Assembly: GCA_009760855.2 (NCBI GenBank)
Contig: WPIO01000016.1
Location: forward strand, 1,819,001 to 1,879,000
Length of the DNA: 60,000 bases
Direction: 5' to 3'
Source: Cristatella mucedo
Lineage: Eukaryota; Bryozoa; Phylactolaemata; Cristatellidae
Shown: one piece after another, positions 11,240 through 23,339 of the stretch
How positions within the stretch are numbered: position 1 is the first letter of the stretch
Layout of the letters: every line of letters starts with the position of its first letter
The notes under the pieces: model-generated
Told to the model about the DNA's origin: nothing
Database searches by the model: none
The model's input: the letters and a program-made list of their open reading frames with translations, nothing else
Program-made: the position numbers and the translations under genes

Positions 11240-13170
11240 TTGAGATTTCATTCGTCACTCTGTAGAGTGCGGTCTCGGCGGAGTGGTATCGCTTTAATCG
11301 CCACTAGACATTTTTCTGACATTTCATCGAAACGCCAGTATGCTAACTGTGTGCTCTGTTATGTGCATTTGCGTGAGCAGCCGCTCACCCAAAGATCGAA
11401 CAGACAATAAGGCAGGAAGTATATTAACTACCAAAAGGCCACGCGGGCGCTCACGGCCGGAATCTTCCATCCTGGCCCTGGAGTATCTCGAAGTGTGTTA
11501 TTGGGTTCGCTGTTCTCCATCGTCGACTTCAGCCGACGTAATACGCTCACGTGGTACAGCGGACCCATCACCCTTTCTTCCCACGAGAAGCCGACTGCGC
11601 ATCGGTCGGCTTCTGAAAGTACAGCCGACCAAGTGAGAAGCGTAATGAAGCTTGGAGTGGTAATCAAGCAAGCGAAAAGCAAAATAAAGCATGCATTGAT
11701 TGACAGACGACAAACGGAAGATAAAAAAAAAGTCCTCCTTGGCATGCAGACTACCGAACCGGCGCTCGGAAGGTGGCGAACGCACCGGACCATAGCTTTA
11801 AGGGCGATCGGCAGGCTGTGTGGGCCACCAGCTTTAAGGCATCGACGCGGCACAGCCGCCGCCCTTTCCAGCGACCAGGCATTAGACGCCTCCCTCAGCA
11901 GCATCCGGGTGTCGAATATAGCCGTCGAATTGGCGGCTGCTTCTACATCGCCGGCTCTAATCGGCCACAATAGCAGTCCTGGCGAAACTAACCGGCGTCG
12001 TAGAAGCATCAACCGGCGTAGCAGCAGACCGTTGTCGGCGTCGATGCGCCGACCGGCGTAGCGGCACTGATTTCCGGCGTTGCAGCGCTTGCCCGCGTCG
12101 CAGGCGTCTCGTTGCCCGTCACTGACGCCGTCTCGGGGATCTCCACCGCTGCTGCCTTCTCACGGACGTCCGCCATCGTCCGGCAGGCAGCCATTTCGTG
12201 GGCGGTCGCCGTCTCGTATACTACCTCGTGTACCGGCGTCTTCTAGTGCGCCGCCTCGTGGAGAGACACTTCGCGCCAACTCTATCCTCTGCCGTCTCGG
12301 AAACAGCCACCTCACAGGCCGCTACCGCGCGGGCCTCCGTGGGTGGCTCCTCCGATGTCGCCGCGACACTTGTTGCCGCTCTGGCACCGTCCTGACAGGC
12401 ACTCGTGGCACAGATATGTTAGATTGCGAAAAAGTCACCTGCCTCATTACCAGAGCTAAATTCTGCCAAGAAATTCATTCGCCAAATCGAGCTGCAAGTG
12501 GCTGCTAAACCTCGAGGGCGACGGGAGGATTTTTTTTCGCGACATCCGAGGACAATCCTGGGATGGGCAGAACGCCGGTCCGGAGGAAGTGGACCGGTCG
12601 AAATTGCGGTCAGAGACAAAGCACGGCGGCTGCGTGCTGATTGCTCTGCTCGAGGGCGCCACAAATACGACTGCGTCCTTAACTTCAGCCGTCGCCAGCG
12701 CAGGGCTAGACTGCACGGCGGCGGGCACGTGACTGCATGACAGGCAGGTACGCGACGCTGTCAACGAGGAAGAAGACGACATCGCTAAAATGTTTTCGCT
12801 TGGAGCGAGGGGTCGGAGCGCACGAGTTAAAGCCCCCTTATCAAGCTTATCGTAATGGCTATAACAGATTAGGACAAGTAAGCATGCCGCCCCTACTTCC
12901 TGTATCGCTCATGTCTAGATGACTGACTGACTGACTGACGGAGACCCGGCGGCGGTGACCTGGACGTACTGCCATCTTGTTTAGCACTCATACAGGACGA
13001 CCCAAAGTCGCACCTCGCGGCCGAATACCCACCGTGCTGCATCACTAGCACGCGATCGAGTCAGAACTGCTCACAGCGGTCGGACTAGGTAGTCTGATTG
13101 AGGAGCATCAAATAAAAGTCAGGAAAGGTCAGCCTGAGTTCAGAAGGCTAGTGGCACACCGCTTAAGCCA
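11240..13170. other. GC-rich gene-free region
   Basis: Open frames up to about 190 codons exist on both strands, but they overlap one another, are Ala/Arg/Ser-rich, and have no recognisable domain; this is what GC-rich sequence produces by chance. Repetitive GCCGTCG/ACCGGCGTAG words dominate 11990-12250. A (GACT)n run lies at about 12919-12939. Confidence 0.5.
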
Positions 13171-13179
13171 GCCTAAGGG

Positions 13180-13345
13180 CCGCGATAGCCCGTAGGAGAA
13201 AAAGTTCACTCGCTCTTCATGGCCGAGGTTGCGGGTTCGAATCCTACAGTGGGCGATCCTGTATTGTCAACTGCAAGTGACGGTGATAGCCGTTAAGGCT
13301 CTTCTGCCGTTATGCAAATGAGACTGTTAAATCAGCTAATATTTT
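13180..13345 (+). mobile_element. SINE-1 copy, partly degraded
   Basis: The B box GGTTCGAATCC (about 13233-13243), CAGTGGGCGATCC, the AACTGCAAGTGACGGTGATAGCC stem and the GCTCTTCTGCCG..ATGCAAATGAGACTGTTAAATCAGCTA tail match the other SINE-1 copies. The A-box half is poorly preserved. Confidence 0.75.
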
Positions 13346-14040
13346 TTGTCGACCCGCAGCCACTAAATGCGGCACCTCTAACGACCGCATTCCTAGTTAC
13401 CGACATTGAACAACGTGCTGCCTGAACTCTACAATGCAAGGACACTCTGAAAGGTTTTGACGTCAAAGAAGCCTTTAGGCATTTAAGATTAGGACAACGA
13501 GTCAAGCAAACTGAGCACAATGATCACAAACGCTGAGAGATTTAGCTGGACACACTATGCGCTTGTATGGTACAATAATTGACCTGGATGGAGTGGTCTG
13601 TGTAGCTTATGACACCGCGGTGTTAGGACAAGGTGACGCATAGTAGAAGGCAATATATATATATATTAAAACTTAGCAGCATTGGAGCAGCGTTGCCTCA
13701 AGTGATATATTAAACTTAAATGTGGCAAGGTAAATCAAAATAAAGTGACCTTCATGGGACACAGTCTCCTTGGAGGGCCTTCAGCAGACCCAGAGATACT
13801 AAATAGTAAGTAAAATATAATAATATATATAGAAATATAATAATTAATATAAATACTAAAATCATAATATTAATTGCAAATGCAATAAAATAGTAAATAG
13901 GAAATAGTTAGGGCAATGCTTCATGATCCCCACGCGACAGCCCTTCGGTGGTTCAATATCATGGTGCAATGGCTAGTTCACACGATCACACCTGATACCA
14001 CAACGAGAGCTATACAAGACGGATGCCTATTGGTTCTGGG
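13345..14040 (+). pseudogene. Ty3/gypsy reverse-transcriptase remnant
   Basis: Scattered plus-strand frames follow a Ty3/gypsy pol in order: a DPQPLN motif near 13350, a GFDVKEAFRHLRL segment (palm, first Asp) near 13455-13490, an LDGVVCVAYDTAVLGQG segment at the YxDD region near 13580-13630 (the catalytic DD is lost), and NKVTFMGHSLLGGPSADPE near 13735-13790. A connection-domain-like segment is at 13910-14040. Stops and an AT-rich insertion (13795-13900) break the frame. No LTRs were found. Confidence 0.75.
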
Positions 14041-14269
14041 ACCAAAAATTCTAGCCTGCCTTTAAGGGGGAATGCCAAGAAAATATTTATACAATTTATT
14101 TAAAAATTGAGTATTTGTTTAGTGTAACTTTCGAAAGACAAATATGTTTGAACTGGAATCCGAAGTTCTGCCGACTTCCCCGCGGCCTTGGAGGGCCGGT
14201 GACATGTTTTTCTAGCTAACCATAAGTACTTCCTCACCTGGTGCGATCGCTTGACCCATGCCTCTAGTC

Positions 14270-14313
14270 TCATAATAATAACAATGCACTTGATAAAGCG
14301 TCCTCAGAGAACT

Positions 14314-14348
<35 letters not shown>

Positions 14349-17275
14349 GGCGCTTTACATTTGCTGCAAAGGGAAATGCAATTAAATGATGAGTAATATT
14401 ATGCTTAATAACAACATGAATTACATGGTTAGGGGTGACATGCACAGGGTCAGCATGCAAATGTGGTTAGTGGCAGCATGCACAGTGTCAGCACGCATAA
14501 GCACATCAAGGACGAATCACAGGGACCCACTAAATGTTGTCCTAAATATGTGTGCTTTTAAGTTCTTTTTAAGTGTGATCAAGTCAGGGAATGTTCTGAC
14601 GCAAGTCGCGAGGGAGTTCCAGGCTTTGGGAGCATACGAACTAAATGCACGGTCTCCAAAGGATTTAAGGTTTGTACGAGGTATTTGTAGACTGTTGGAT
14701 TCCGAAAAGCGGGTGGTACGATGGTGGGGGAGTAGATCTGAGAGATAGGGTGGAGTCAAAGAATGAAGTGACCTGAAAGTGAGCAACAAAACCTTGAAGT
14801 CAATCCGTTGCTTGACTGGAAGCCAGAGTCGGCAGGTCGGCGAGAAGTGGTATAATGTGGCAGTTGCGACGCTCACGACAGACAAGCCTAGCTGCAGAGT
14901 TTTGCACCAGCTGCAATGGCCATATCGCACATGCCGGTAGGCCAGTAAGCAGTGAGTTGTAGAAGTCGAGACGGGATGTCACGAATGCATGGACCAACTT
15001 GGACGTGGTATCCTTATCTAAACAAGCCCTAATTTTAGCAATGTTATGAAGCTGAAAATAGGCAGATTTGACTGTGGAGCTGATATGGTCGTCTAACGAG
15101 GGGTCGCTTTGGAATATGACACCTAGATTTCGAGCTGATTCGACAGGAGATATGTTGGCAGAGCCAATTTTGAGAGACAGCCTTTCCAATCTCTGAATCA
15201 CACTGGGTTTGCCCATAACTAGTAAGTTAGTTTTGTCATCGTTTAGTTGTAGAAAATTTGCTGCCATCCGTGTGCGGATGTCATCAATGCATGCAGCAAG
15301 TGAGTTGAGAGAATTTGAGGTGCTCGAAGGCTGGGAGGGATCAAAGCAAAGGTACAACTGAATGTCATCCGCATAGAAGTGAAAGCCTAGATTGTGCTTG
15401 GCAATCACATCAGCAAGAGGGAGAGTATAAACCGTGAAAAGAACCGGACCAAGCCCGGAGCCCTGAGGCACCCCAATATTTCAGAGGTACCTCAGATGAT
15501 CTTTGTCCATTCACGTCAACACTCTGGAGTCTCCCACTGAGATAGGACCTGAACCCCTGCAGAGCAGTGCCAGTGATGCCCAGGCGAGATGAGAGGCGCT
15601 CTAGGAGAACTTTGTGATCGATGGTATCAAAAGCTGCCGAAAGATCGAGCAAAACAAGCAGAGACAATCTACCCATGTCTGCATTCCGAAGTAGGTCGTT
15701 GTATACCCTAAGCAATGCTGGCTCTGTGGAGTGATTAGCTCTAAAGCCAGACTGGAACCTACTAGCAAGGTGTGAGGTTTCGATATATGAGTTCAGCTGG
15801 TCCACCACGACCCGTTCTAGTGTCTTTGATAGGAATGGTAGAAGGGAGACTGGGCGGTAGTTGCTCAAGTTCTCGTGGTCTAGTGTCGCTTTCTTGAGAA
15901 GTGGCATGACTAGAGCCTTTTTGAAAGGTGCTGGGACATGACCTGAGGCTAATGACATATTAAGGATGTTAGTTATGCATGGCAGCAGCAGACCAATGCA
16001 ACGTAGGAGCAGGACAGTGGGAATAGGGTCCAGAGGACTTGTTGTCTTCTTTGATTAAGATACAAACTTCAGGACTAGATCACTAGTGACCTGCTTAAAC
16101 GTAGACATTGAGGCGCAGCCAGGAACCGAGGAACAGCATTCTAGTGGGAAGGTTGTCATTGCAGGGATGTACTCCCTGATCTTGTCTATTTTCTGCACAA
16201 AGAATCGAGAGAAGCGATCGGCTAGGTCATCACAAGGATCATCTGATAAGGAGCTCATCTGGGAACGGTTGAGGAGATGGTTTATTGTCGACATCAGCAT
16301 TTTTGGATTGTGCATATGTGATTCAACAATGGTTTCTATAGAAGCTAGACTTGGCCTTTGCTAGGATCGATTGGTACGACCTACAGTAGTCTTCATATGC
16401 CTGTCGATGGACAGTTAGTCCGGATCTTTTGTATGCCTTTTCAAGCTTTCGTTTAGTAGACTTGGCTAGTTTAATGTCTGTGGTAAACCATAGTCCGTCT
16501 GGGCGGGGGCACACAGTGCGCTTTGTCAGAGGTGCAAACTCGTCGAGCGTGTCAGCTAGTGTCGTGTTGTAGCTATCTACCAATGATGACAGATCGGACG
16601 GAGGACTGAGAAGCAGAGGTGAAGCAGATATTCTCGCTCAGACAGCATCGATGTCAAGGGTCTTGAGGTTTCGCGATTCACATGTTATTTTACATGAGGA
16701 GGTGGGCACACACTGTAGATTGAATGAGATCTGCGTGTGGTCAGATAGGCAGGAGTTGGCAACTATTGGTGATGACAAAGTGCAATTGTATGAAAAAATC
16801 TGGTCGAGTGTGTGACCCTTGATGTGAGTAGGGCCATGCACATGCGCCACAAGAGACAATGAGTCAGTCAATGCACGAAATTCGGTGCTGAAAGCGTCAG
16901 ATAAGTTATCAAAGTGAACGTTGAAATCACCAATAACGAGGAAGGATCAATTTCTTGCACACAGAATCGAAATGAGATAGGAGAAATCTGAGATAAAGGA
17001 GGATTTGGTACCTGGTGGGGGATGGACTACTGCCACTATCGATAGCTTTATTTTGGATGAAACCAAGACAATTGATTCAAAAGACGGCTTCAAGGGTACT
17101 GCAAATGGCTTGAAGTTGAATTTCGAGCGCACGATAATAGCAACTCCACCTCCAGTTTTGATTGATCTAGGGGCGTGAAAGAACAAGAAACCAGATGGGC
17201 TAGCGTCTTTAATTGTCGGGCATTTTATCGATTTTAGTCAAGTTTCAGTTAGGGCGAGCATGACTTGAGTTGAGT
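14270..17275 (-). mobile_element. LINE A (CR1/L2-like non-LTR retrotransposon), nearly complete
   Basis: On the minus strand the element runs from an APE-type endonuclease to the 3' tail. Endonuclease parts are the LTET-x-L region near 17240, GGGVAIIVRSKF near 17120-17160, and THIKGHTLDQIF..SDHTQISF near 16720-16820. Reverse transcriptase follows, with LLVLLDLSAAFDTIDH (motif A, about 15610-15660), PQGSGLGPVLF (about 15440-15470) and FYADDIQLYL (motif C, about 15350-15385). The C-terminal RLDFYNSLLTGLP and AFSSYAPKAWNSL segments come next. The 3' UTR includes a (TC)n run (14317-14347), the conserved GCGCTTTA..AGTTCTCTGAGG-type hairpin, and an (ATT)n end. Several stops and frameshifts make it inactive; it abuts satellite sequence at its 5' end. 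Confidence 0.9.
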
Positions 17276-17279
17276 GTGT

Positions 17280-20200
17280 ACGCACACTTACAACGGATAG
17301 ATTTCCGTATTTTCCCAGGCCATTGCCGTTGATTGCCGCGCAATGCCCTCTAATGTACGTTCAAGTTTGGTTGATAGGATGCGGTTGCACTTTTAACACA
17401 GCACACTGTTACGCAAGAGAATTTGATCATCTCCCACCCATTTTGTTTGTAATTGTAACGGGCAATCACAGATTGCTGTATTGTCTTAGGCAATTTCCCG
17501 TCGATTGCCATGGATTGCTCAAGGTTGAACGCGATCAAGGACAGTATGTGCGCCAACAGTGAGCGCTATGTGGGAGGATAAATACAAACTCAAACAGCCA
17601 ATTACCAGCAAATTTGAACCAGATTGCTTCAGAGACCGGGCCATTGCCGCGGATTGCCGTGCATTGCCCTCGGTTGTGCCTCTGTCGATTGTTTAGAAGG
17701 ACGTGGCTGCACTTGTGATGCAGTGTAGTGCAATACACAAGAAAAGTTGGAGCTTCTCTCAGCAACTGTTGGTCCATTTGTAACGGACCGTTATGGATTG
17801 ACATATTTCCCCGGGCCGTTGCAGTCAATTGCCGTGCGTTGCCGTCGATTGAACGCGCAAAAGGAGTAAAAATTATGCACGCGAACAGGTACATGTTACG
17901 TGGAATGGGAGTTGCAGTTTATTGCAGCCGATCTTGTCAATTTTCCACGGATTTCGCTATCGGCCTCCACCATTGCTGTTGATTGCCGTGCATTGCTGAC
18001 AGTTAACAAACAAAGGATCTTGAAAATTCTATGGTTAATTTTACTTTGGACGCAGCGGAATGTTATATGTTATGGCACGTGAGGCTTCCACGCTGCCAAT
18101 TTCTCTTCAATTTGCCGAGAATTGGGGTATTGGCCCAGGACATTGCTGTCGATTGCCGTTCATTGCTCACGATTGCATGTGAGAGATTGTCGAAAGGATT
18201 TGATTGCACTTTCAACCTAGTGGGCTGTCACAGGTAAGATTTATTTGATCTTGGCTCAGTCACTTTCCAGTGATTTGCGATAGACCATAATGGATTGCCT
18301 TATTTGCCCGTGGCATTGCCGTCGATTGCCATGCTCTGCCCAAGATTGAACGGTCAGAGCCGGTTGAAAGGGTTAAAAGTATGTGCTCGAGCAGTGAGAT
18401 GTTCCGTGGAATGAGAATTGGAGCTTGATGCAGCCGATTTCAAGTCGATTTGCCACGGATTTCTGTATTGGTCCCTGCCATTGCTGCCGATGGCCGTGCA
18501 TTGTTGATAAGTAACGTGCAAAATAGCTAGAAAGTTCTACGATTTCACTTTAAGCACAAAGAAATGTGAAATGCGATGACAATCGGCACTGTATGCAGCC
18601 AATCTAGTGTCAAATTGCCACGGATTGTAGTGGATTGCTGCTTCGAGCCGAGCCGAGCCGTTGCCGTAGATTGTACGAGCACAATTGCTTAAAATGATGT
18701 GGTTGACTTTAATCAGTGTGCTTCGCAACGTTCATTAACAATTGGAGCATTGCGAGACCAATTTCAGGGCATTTTGCATCAGATTGCTGTAATTTGAGGT
18801 ATTGGCCCGGGCCATTACAGTCAATTGCAGTGTATTGCTGTCGAATGATTGAGGCAATTGTAGTGAAATTGTGGGATTACGCAATAACCAAAAATTAGAG
18901 CAACGTACAATCACTATTAGAGCTTAAAGTGTACATATTCTGGTCGTTTTTCGGCGGGTTGCGGTACATTGACGAACTGGCCCGGGCAGTTGCAGTCGAT
19001 TGCAGTGCATTGCTGCAGAATGGCTGAGGCAATTACAGTGAATTTATGCGACTACACAATATCCGAAGAGTAGAGCAGCGTGCAATTATAATTAGACCTT
19101 CTAGTGTACGGGTTCTGGTCGCTGTGTGGCGGATTGCAGCGGATTTCGGCTGATTGAGGTGGATTGCGGTATGGGACCGGGTCGTTGCAGTCGGTTGCAA
19201 TTTATTGAACGAGAACGCGTGTGCATAATGGAGCGAAATTTTGTGGATACACTTTAAACTGAGTCTAGTCCTATATGCAATGTCAATTAGAGCTACGCGA
19301 TGGCGATTTGAGAATGATTTGCAGTATAGTAGAGCGGATTGCGGTAGTTTTCCAGGTCATTTCAGGAGATTGCCGCCCATTGCCACAGTGCGAGGTTGCA
19401 CAATTTTTATTTTACGTGGTTGTGCACACAGCACGGTGCACTTTAATATGCAATAAAAACTGGAGCTCGGCGCAATGTATTTCAATTTTTTATGCGGTGG
19501 ATTCGTTGGATCGAAGTGGATAGAAGAACCTTGATAGCACACTAGGTAAGACGGTTGCTTTCACGACCTCGGTCCCGAGGTCGTGGGTTCGATTCCTGCG
19601 GTGGGCGATTCTTTATCGCCACTGCAAGCGGTGGTGATAGCCGTAATGGCTCTTCTGTCGCTATACAAAAAGAGGCTGTTTAATCAGCTAGGATTTATAT
19701 TTATTGCGGTATTGGCCCGGGCTACTGCAGTCGATTGCAGCGCATTGGACGAGCACGGCGGTGCCAATGCTACCAAAATTTTTAAATGCAATTGTCGCAG
19801 AGTGTGCTGTCATATGCAATCAAAAATGGAGCTTTTTGACCAGGATTTCTTTCGTTGCATGGTGGAATGTAGTCAATTACGGTGGATTACGGTATTGGCC
19901 TGGGCCACGGTATTCTTATTTCAGTGGACTTCGTGAGAACGCGTGAGCAGCGGAATCTCGCGAAATTTTCTGGGTACATTGTGCGTGTAGCGTAGTTTGA
20001 TATTCCAAAGTTTTTGGAGCTGTGCGCAGCTGATTTGTGGCGGATTGGACGGGAACTAGAATGGATTGCGGTCGACTGCGGTACAGGCGTCCGGCGTCAA
20101 AGCTCATTTGCATAAGTGCGCGTGTGCGCAGCGACGTGAAATTTGATGGACAGATAAATTCGAACGTGTACTACAATATTAACGCAAAATTTTAGCTCGA

Positions 20201-20290
20201 CAACACTGACGTCTAGTCTTTGCTAGCCTAATTAGAGTGAATTGTGGTGGATTGCAGTGGATTTCGGTAATTCGTCGACTCCCGCGAGGG
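17280..20290. repeat. Degenerate satellite array, period about 170 bp
   Basis: A core of the form GGCCATTGCCGTCGATTGCCGTGCATTGC recurs at about 17320, 17640, 17810, 17965, 18140, 18310, 18480, 18655, 18810, 18975, 19180, 19365, 19720, 19890 and 20065. Most spacings are 155-185 bp. Between cores are recurring TTGGAGCTTGATGCAGCCGATTT and GGTTGCACTTTAA-like segments. Units are diverged, so this is an old array. A SINE-1 copy interrupts it at 19530-19705. It has no coding content. Confidence 0.8.
19530..19705 (+). mobile_element. SINE-1 copy inserted in satellite
   Basis: It is nearly identical to the copy at 9405-9595, including the hairpin ACGACCTCGGTCCCGAGGTCGT, the B box GGTTCGATTCC and the CGCTATACAAAAAGAGGCTGTTTAATCAGCTAGGATTTA tail region. 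The close match between the two copies suggests fairly recent activity. Confidence 0.88.
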
Positions 20291-20940
20291 TGCCTCCCCG
20301 CGTTGCGAAGGCTCAAGACCAGTAAGTCGCTGACTGGCCAACTTGCAGCCTGGCTCCGCTGACGCCTCCACGAATCCTTCTGGCTGCTAACCTTTGGCCG
20401 CTAACCTTTGGCTGCTAACCTTTGGCCGCTAACCTTTGGCCGCTAAACTTTGGCCGCTCGGGCTCTTCGGCTCAATCGGACACTCGCCTTCCGCGGACAC
20501 TTCCGCCGACAGCAGTCCTCCCGACTCTCGGCCCTCCCGACTTCCCCCAAGACTCTCTCGCCTCTAAAGCTTCGCCATCTTTCTAAGGATTATAGTTACA
20601 TAATTAGTTAATAATAGTGATTACAATTATAACCGCTTACCTACAAGCTGCAAAAACCTCTGATCTGCCAAAAAAGCCACGAAGCCATTAACCATAAATG
20701 TGTCTTCACCGCTAATTCGACGAACGAACCCATAAATATAGAGTATAAACGTAGAGAATAAGCGCACCACTTATCTGCAATTAAACCTAAACTCTAAATA
20801 TGCCAAACCGCCAACTAGTCACTCGTCTAAAAAGCCTTTAAAGGCGGCTATACGCTACAAGAGCAAGCTCTCAGAGACATAGAAGTCATTCTGTGGCGAA
20901 GCGCCGGGAAGCCACCTAGCGATAACAACCGTGCACCTCT
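20291..20940. other. Gene-free sequence with a 14-bp minisatellite
   Basis: Five copies of a 14-bp unit (GGCCGCTAACCTTT with T/C variation) fill 20382-20451. A C/T-rich stretch follows to 20570 and then unremarkable AT-rich sequence. No gene is recognised. Confidence 0.6.
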
Positions 20941-20944
20941 GAGG

Positions 20945-21525
20945 TTATAACAATAATAATAATAATAATGCCTTTGATATAGCTCCCTCAGAGAACTCAA
21001 TTTCTTTATAGACACTTTACATTTTTTGCAAAGGAAGCACGATCGAATGGTTAGTGATATCGTGCTCGATAAACAACAAGAGGTTCTCTGATGGTGCTTA
21101 ACAAACGCATAGCTAATAATAACAACACATTTGCATAACGCCTATAGAGAACTGAATCCCTTTCTATGTAATTTACAGATGCTGTATGAAAAGCATTACC
21201 AAACGATTGGTGGTATCATCTGCAAGCAGCAGGCACAGTCTAAGCATGCAAAAGCACATGAAGGACGAATCGCAAAGACCGTCTAAAAGTTATAATAAAC
21301 AGGTGTGCTTTAAGCTTCTTTTTAAATGTCATGTCAGACGATTATGTGACGTGCGTCGAGAATGAGTTAATGATAATAATAATAACACACTTGATAAAGT
21401 GCCCTCAGAGAACTCAATCTCTTTCTAGGCGCTTTACATTTGCTGCAAAGCAAGCACAATCGAAGGGTTTAAGGCTTCGGGAGCATAGGAACTAAAGGCA
21501 CGGTCTCCAGAGGCTCTTCCGATGT
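20945..21525 (-). mobile_element. LINE A 3'-tail fragments (cluster)
   Basis: Three partial copies of the LINE A 3' end appear in minus orientation. Each has an (AAT)n-like end followed by the AGAGAACTCAATCTCTTTCTAGGCGCTTTACATTTGCTGCAAAG hairpin region (about 20945-21030, 21110-21190 and 21370-21450). The middle one extends into the GCATGCAAAAGCACATGAAGGACGAATC UTR segment. Confidence 0.75.
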
Positions 21526-21534
21526 CAGAACGAC

Positions 21535-21705
21535 ATCATTTAATTATTCCTTTAGTTAATTTTCTATTATTAATTATTCCTTTAGTTAATTATTATTTAG
21601 TATATATAATAATTTGTATTATTTAGTTTATTATTTAAATATTATTATTTAGTTTAATTATTCCTTTAGTCAATTGTCTTTTAATTAATCCTTTAGTTTA
21701 CGGTC
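21535..21705. repeat. AT-rich tract with repeated ATTATTCCTTTAGTTAATT units
   Basis: The unit ATTATTCCTTTAGTTAATT occurs four times with interspersed (TATT)n sequence. It has no coding potential. Confidence 0.7.
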
Positions 21706-22449
21706 TCGAGAGGTTCTTCCGATGTATGGCTAAGCGATTCGAGTAGGAACAGCGGCTTGTACGATTCTTCGCCCGGCGAGGGAGTAGTTCTGATACCTAT
21801 CAGAACTACTCTAGGCTGGAGGCGGAGAACGAAGGGACCTAAAAGTAAGCAACAGAAGCTCGAAGTCGATGTGGCTACAGCCACGCTCACGCTAGAGTGT
21901 ATTACTATTAATATTATCGTCCGGTCGGCTTTGGTAATGGCGCCTTTAGGTCGGCTTTGCAAATGGCTGCCGCGAGAATCGCGGCAGCGACTGAGGGTCT
22001 CTCTCTGCCGCTATCTAGCCAATCAGCGGTCGCAGGCCTCGACGGCTTTCGAAGGGTTACACGCAGAGCGCGCCCGCCGCAGCCATCGCCTTTCGAGCGC
22101 CGGCGCCGTTAATCGAGAGGGTAGCAGGCCATGCGACCTGCGACCTGCGACCCCGTCCGTGCGACTTGTTAACCCAGTCTGCGAGACCTTCTGCCCAGTC
22201 CACACCGCCGCGAGGTCGTCCAGAGCCATCTGCTGGGCGTCCAAGTTTGAGACACCAGGTGCACTGGGAGGCTCAAACGAAACAGGCCTGAGCTGAGCCC
22301 GGCGCGAGCGAGATATTTACGACTGGAGGAAGTGACTTCTTCCGGCCTAGTTCGAACTGCACTCGATCCTCGAGCTCGTGCTCGCACGGGGGGGAGGGGG
22401 CTAGGATAGGTACAGTCACAGGTCGTCGGGTCACGGGTCGTAGGCGCCG
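21706..22449. other. GC-rich intergenic sequence upstream of profilin 2
   Basis: No supported gene. Overlapping open frames on both strands lack recognisable domains. The CAGGCC..GATATTTACGACTGGA..AACTGCACTCGATCCTCGAG stretch near 22280-22370 resembles 670-722 upstream of the CGG tract, suggesting that the profilin duplication reaches this far, with the CGG array absent from this copy. Confidence 0.4.
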
Positions 22450-22789
22450 GGCCCCCCCCCCCGCCGGAGCCGTAACCGCTATGCGACGGTCTGCGCAGTG
22501 TCCGGTGACATTCGTGACATAATCTGATAACGAAGAGTGAAGAGAGAGGGCGTCGGAGGGGGCGCTTTCATATTTATTGTCCGCCCTCCCCTTTCGCCTT
22601 TCATCTCCGGGTGGCAGCTGCGGCTCTGCATAGATATATGCATAGCTAGCCGTCGATCGCCTGAGCCCGCAGTCCACGTCCGCCGCCGGAAGTAGTTTGC
22701 GGCTGAGTATTCGTACGCGCACGAACGCTGATTGGTGGATGACTCTTTCCGGCGGCCGGCCGATCTTCTGGTCATCTTCCACCGGTACG
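22450..22789 (+). promoter_or_regulatory. Putative promoter and first non-coding exon of profilin 2
   Basis: This is the counterpart of 1085-1445. It carries the AACGAAGAGTG segment (about 22530), TTATTGTCCGCCCTCCCC (about 22577-22595), the TATTCGTACGCGCACGAA element (22709-22724) and the inverted CCAAT box ATTGG (22731-22735), followed by GTCATCTTCCACCGGTACG and a GTGAGC donor at 22790. The acceptor before the coding start is at about 24364-24365. Conservation of the palindrome and CCAAT box, but not of the sequence between them, suggests functional sites. Confidence 0.5.
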
Positions 22790-23307
22790 GTGAGCAGCGT
22801 AGGTGTGTCGTCGCGTCGATGCGTGCTCTTATTCTTACCACGCTGCGTCTTGAGTGCCGACCCATGTGTGCTCTAGTTATAGGGCTCGCCCGTAGTTACT
22901 CCTAATTCGCCACCGCTTCGCTAGTCATCTAGGTGCCTGTGCACGAATCGTTACAGGCGTCGGGTCTATCGGTCGGGTCGGATCGAGGAAGAGACGGAAC
23001 TCGCGATCGAAAGGTTGCTGATTAGGCTAGATCGATTCCAGTAAGTACCGCACCTCTGAGGATGGCCGCGTTTGTGCGGCAGTGAGATTTTGTGCAGCTG
23101 CTGAACCTTTAAAGGGATCGGCGTTCCTCGACCTACATCGGATGAGGCGGGCTAGGGTGGATCCCGCATATGTCACGGCCATCTTTGTCTTCCGGCATTT
23201 GACTGCCGGCGCCCTCCGCCCTACGGCGGTGGCTTTGCTCATTGCGTGCGCCGCCGCGCTCTGCGTTCTACGACTCAACGACGATTGTGAGGCGGCGACG
23301 CTGTTTG

Positions 23308-23339
<32 letters not shown>

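Noticed and set aside
11428-12061. Overlapping 188-194-codon frames on opposite strands
   Set aside because: High GC content makes stops rare, both strands are open over the same bases, and neither product shows a domain or sensible composition.
17280-20290. A CRISPR-like array
   Set aside because: Units are long, diverged and lack constant short repeats with unique spacers; the sequence is eukaryotic satellite.
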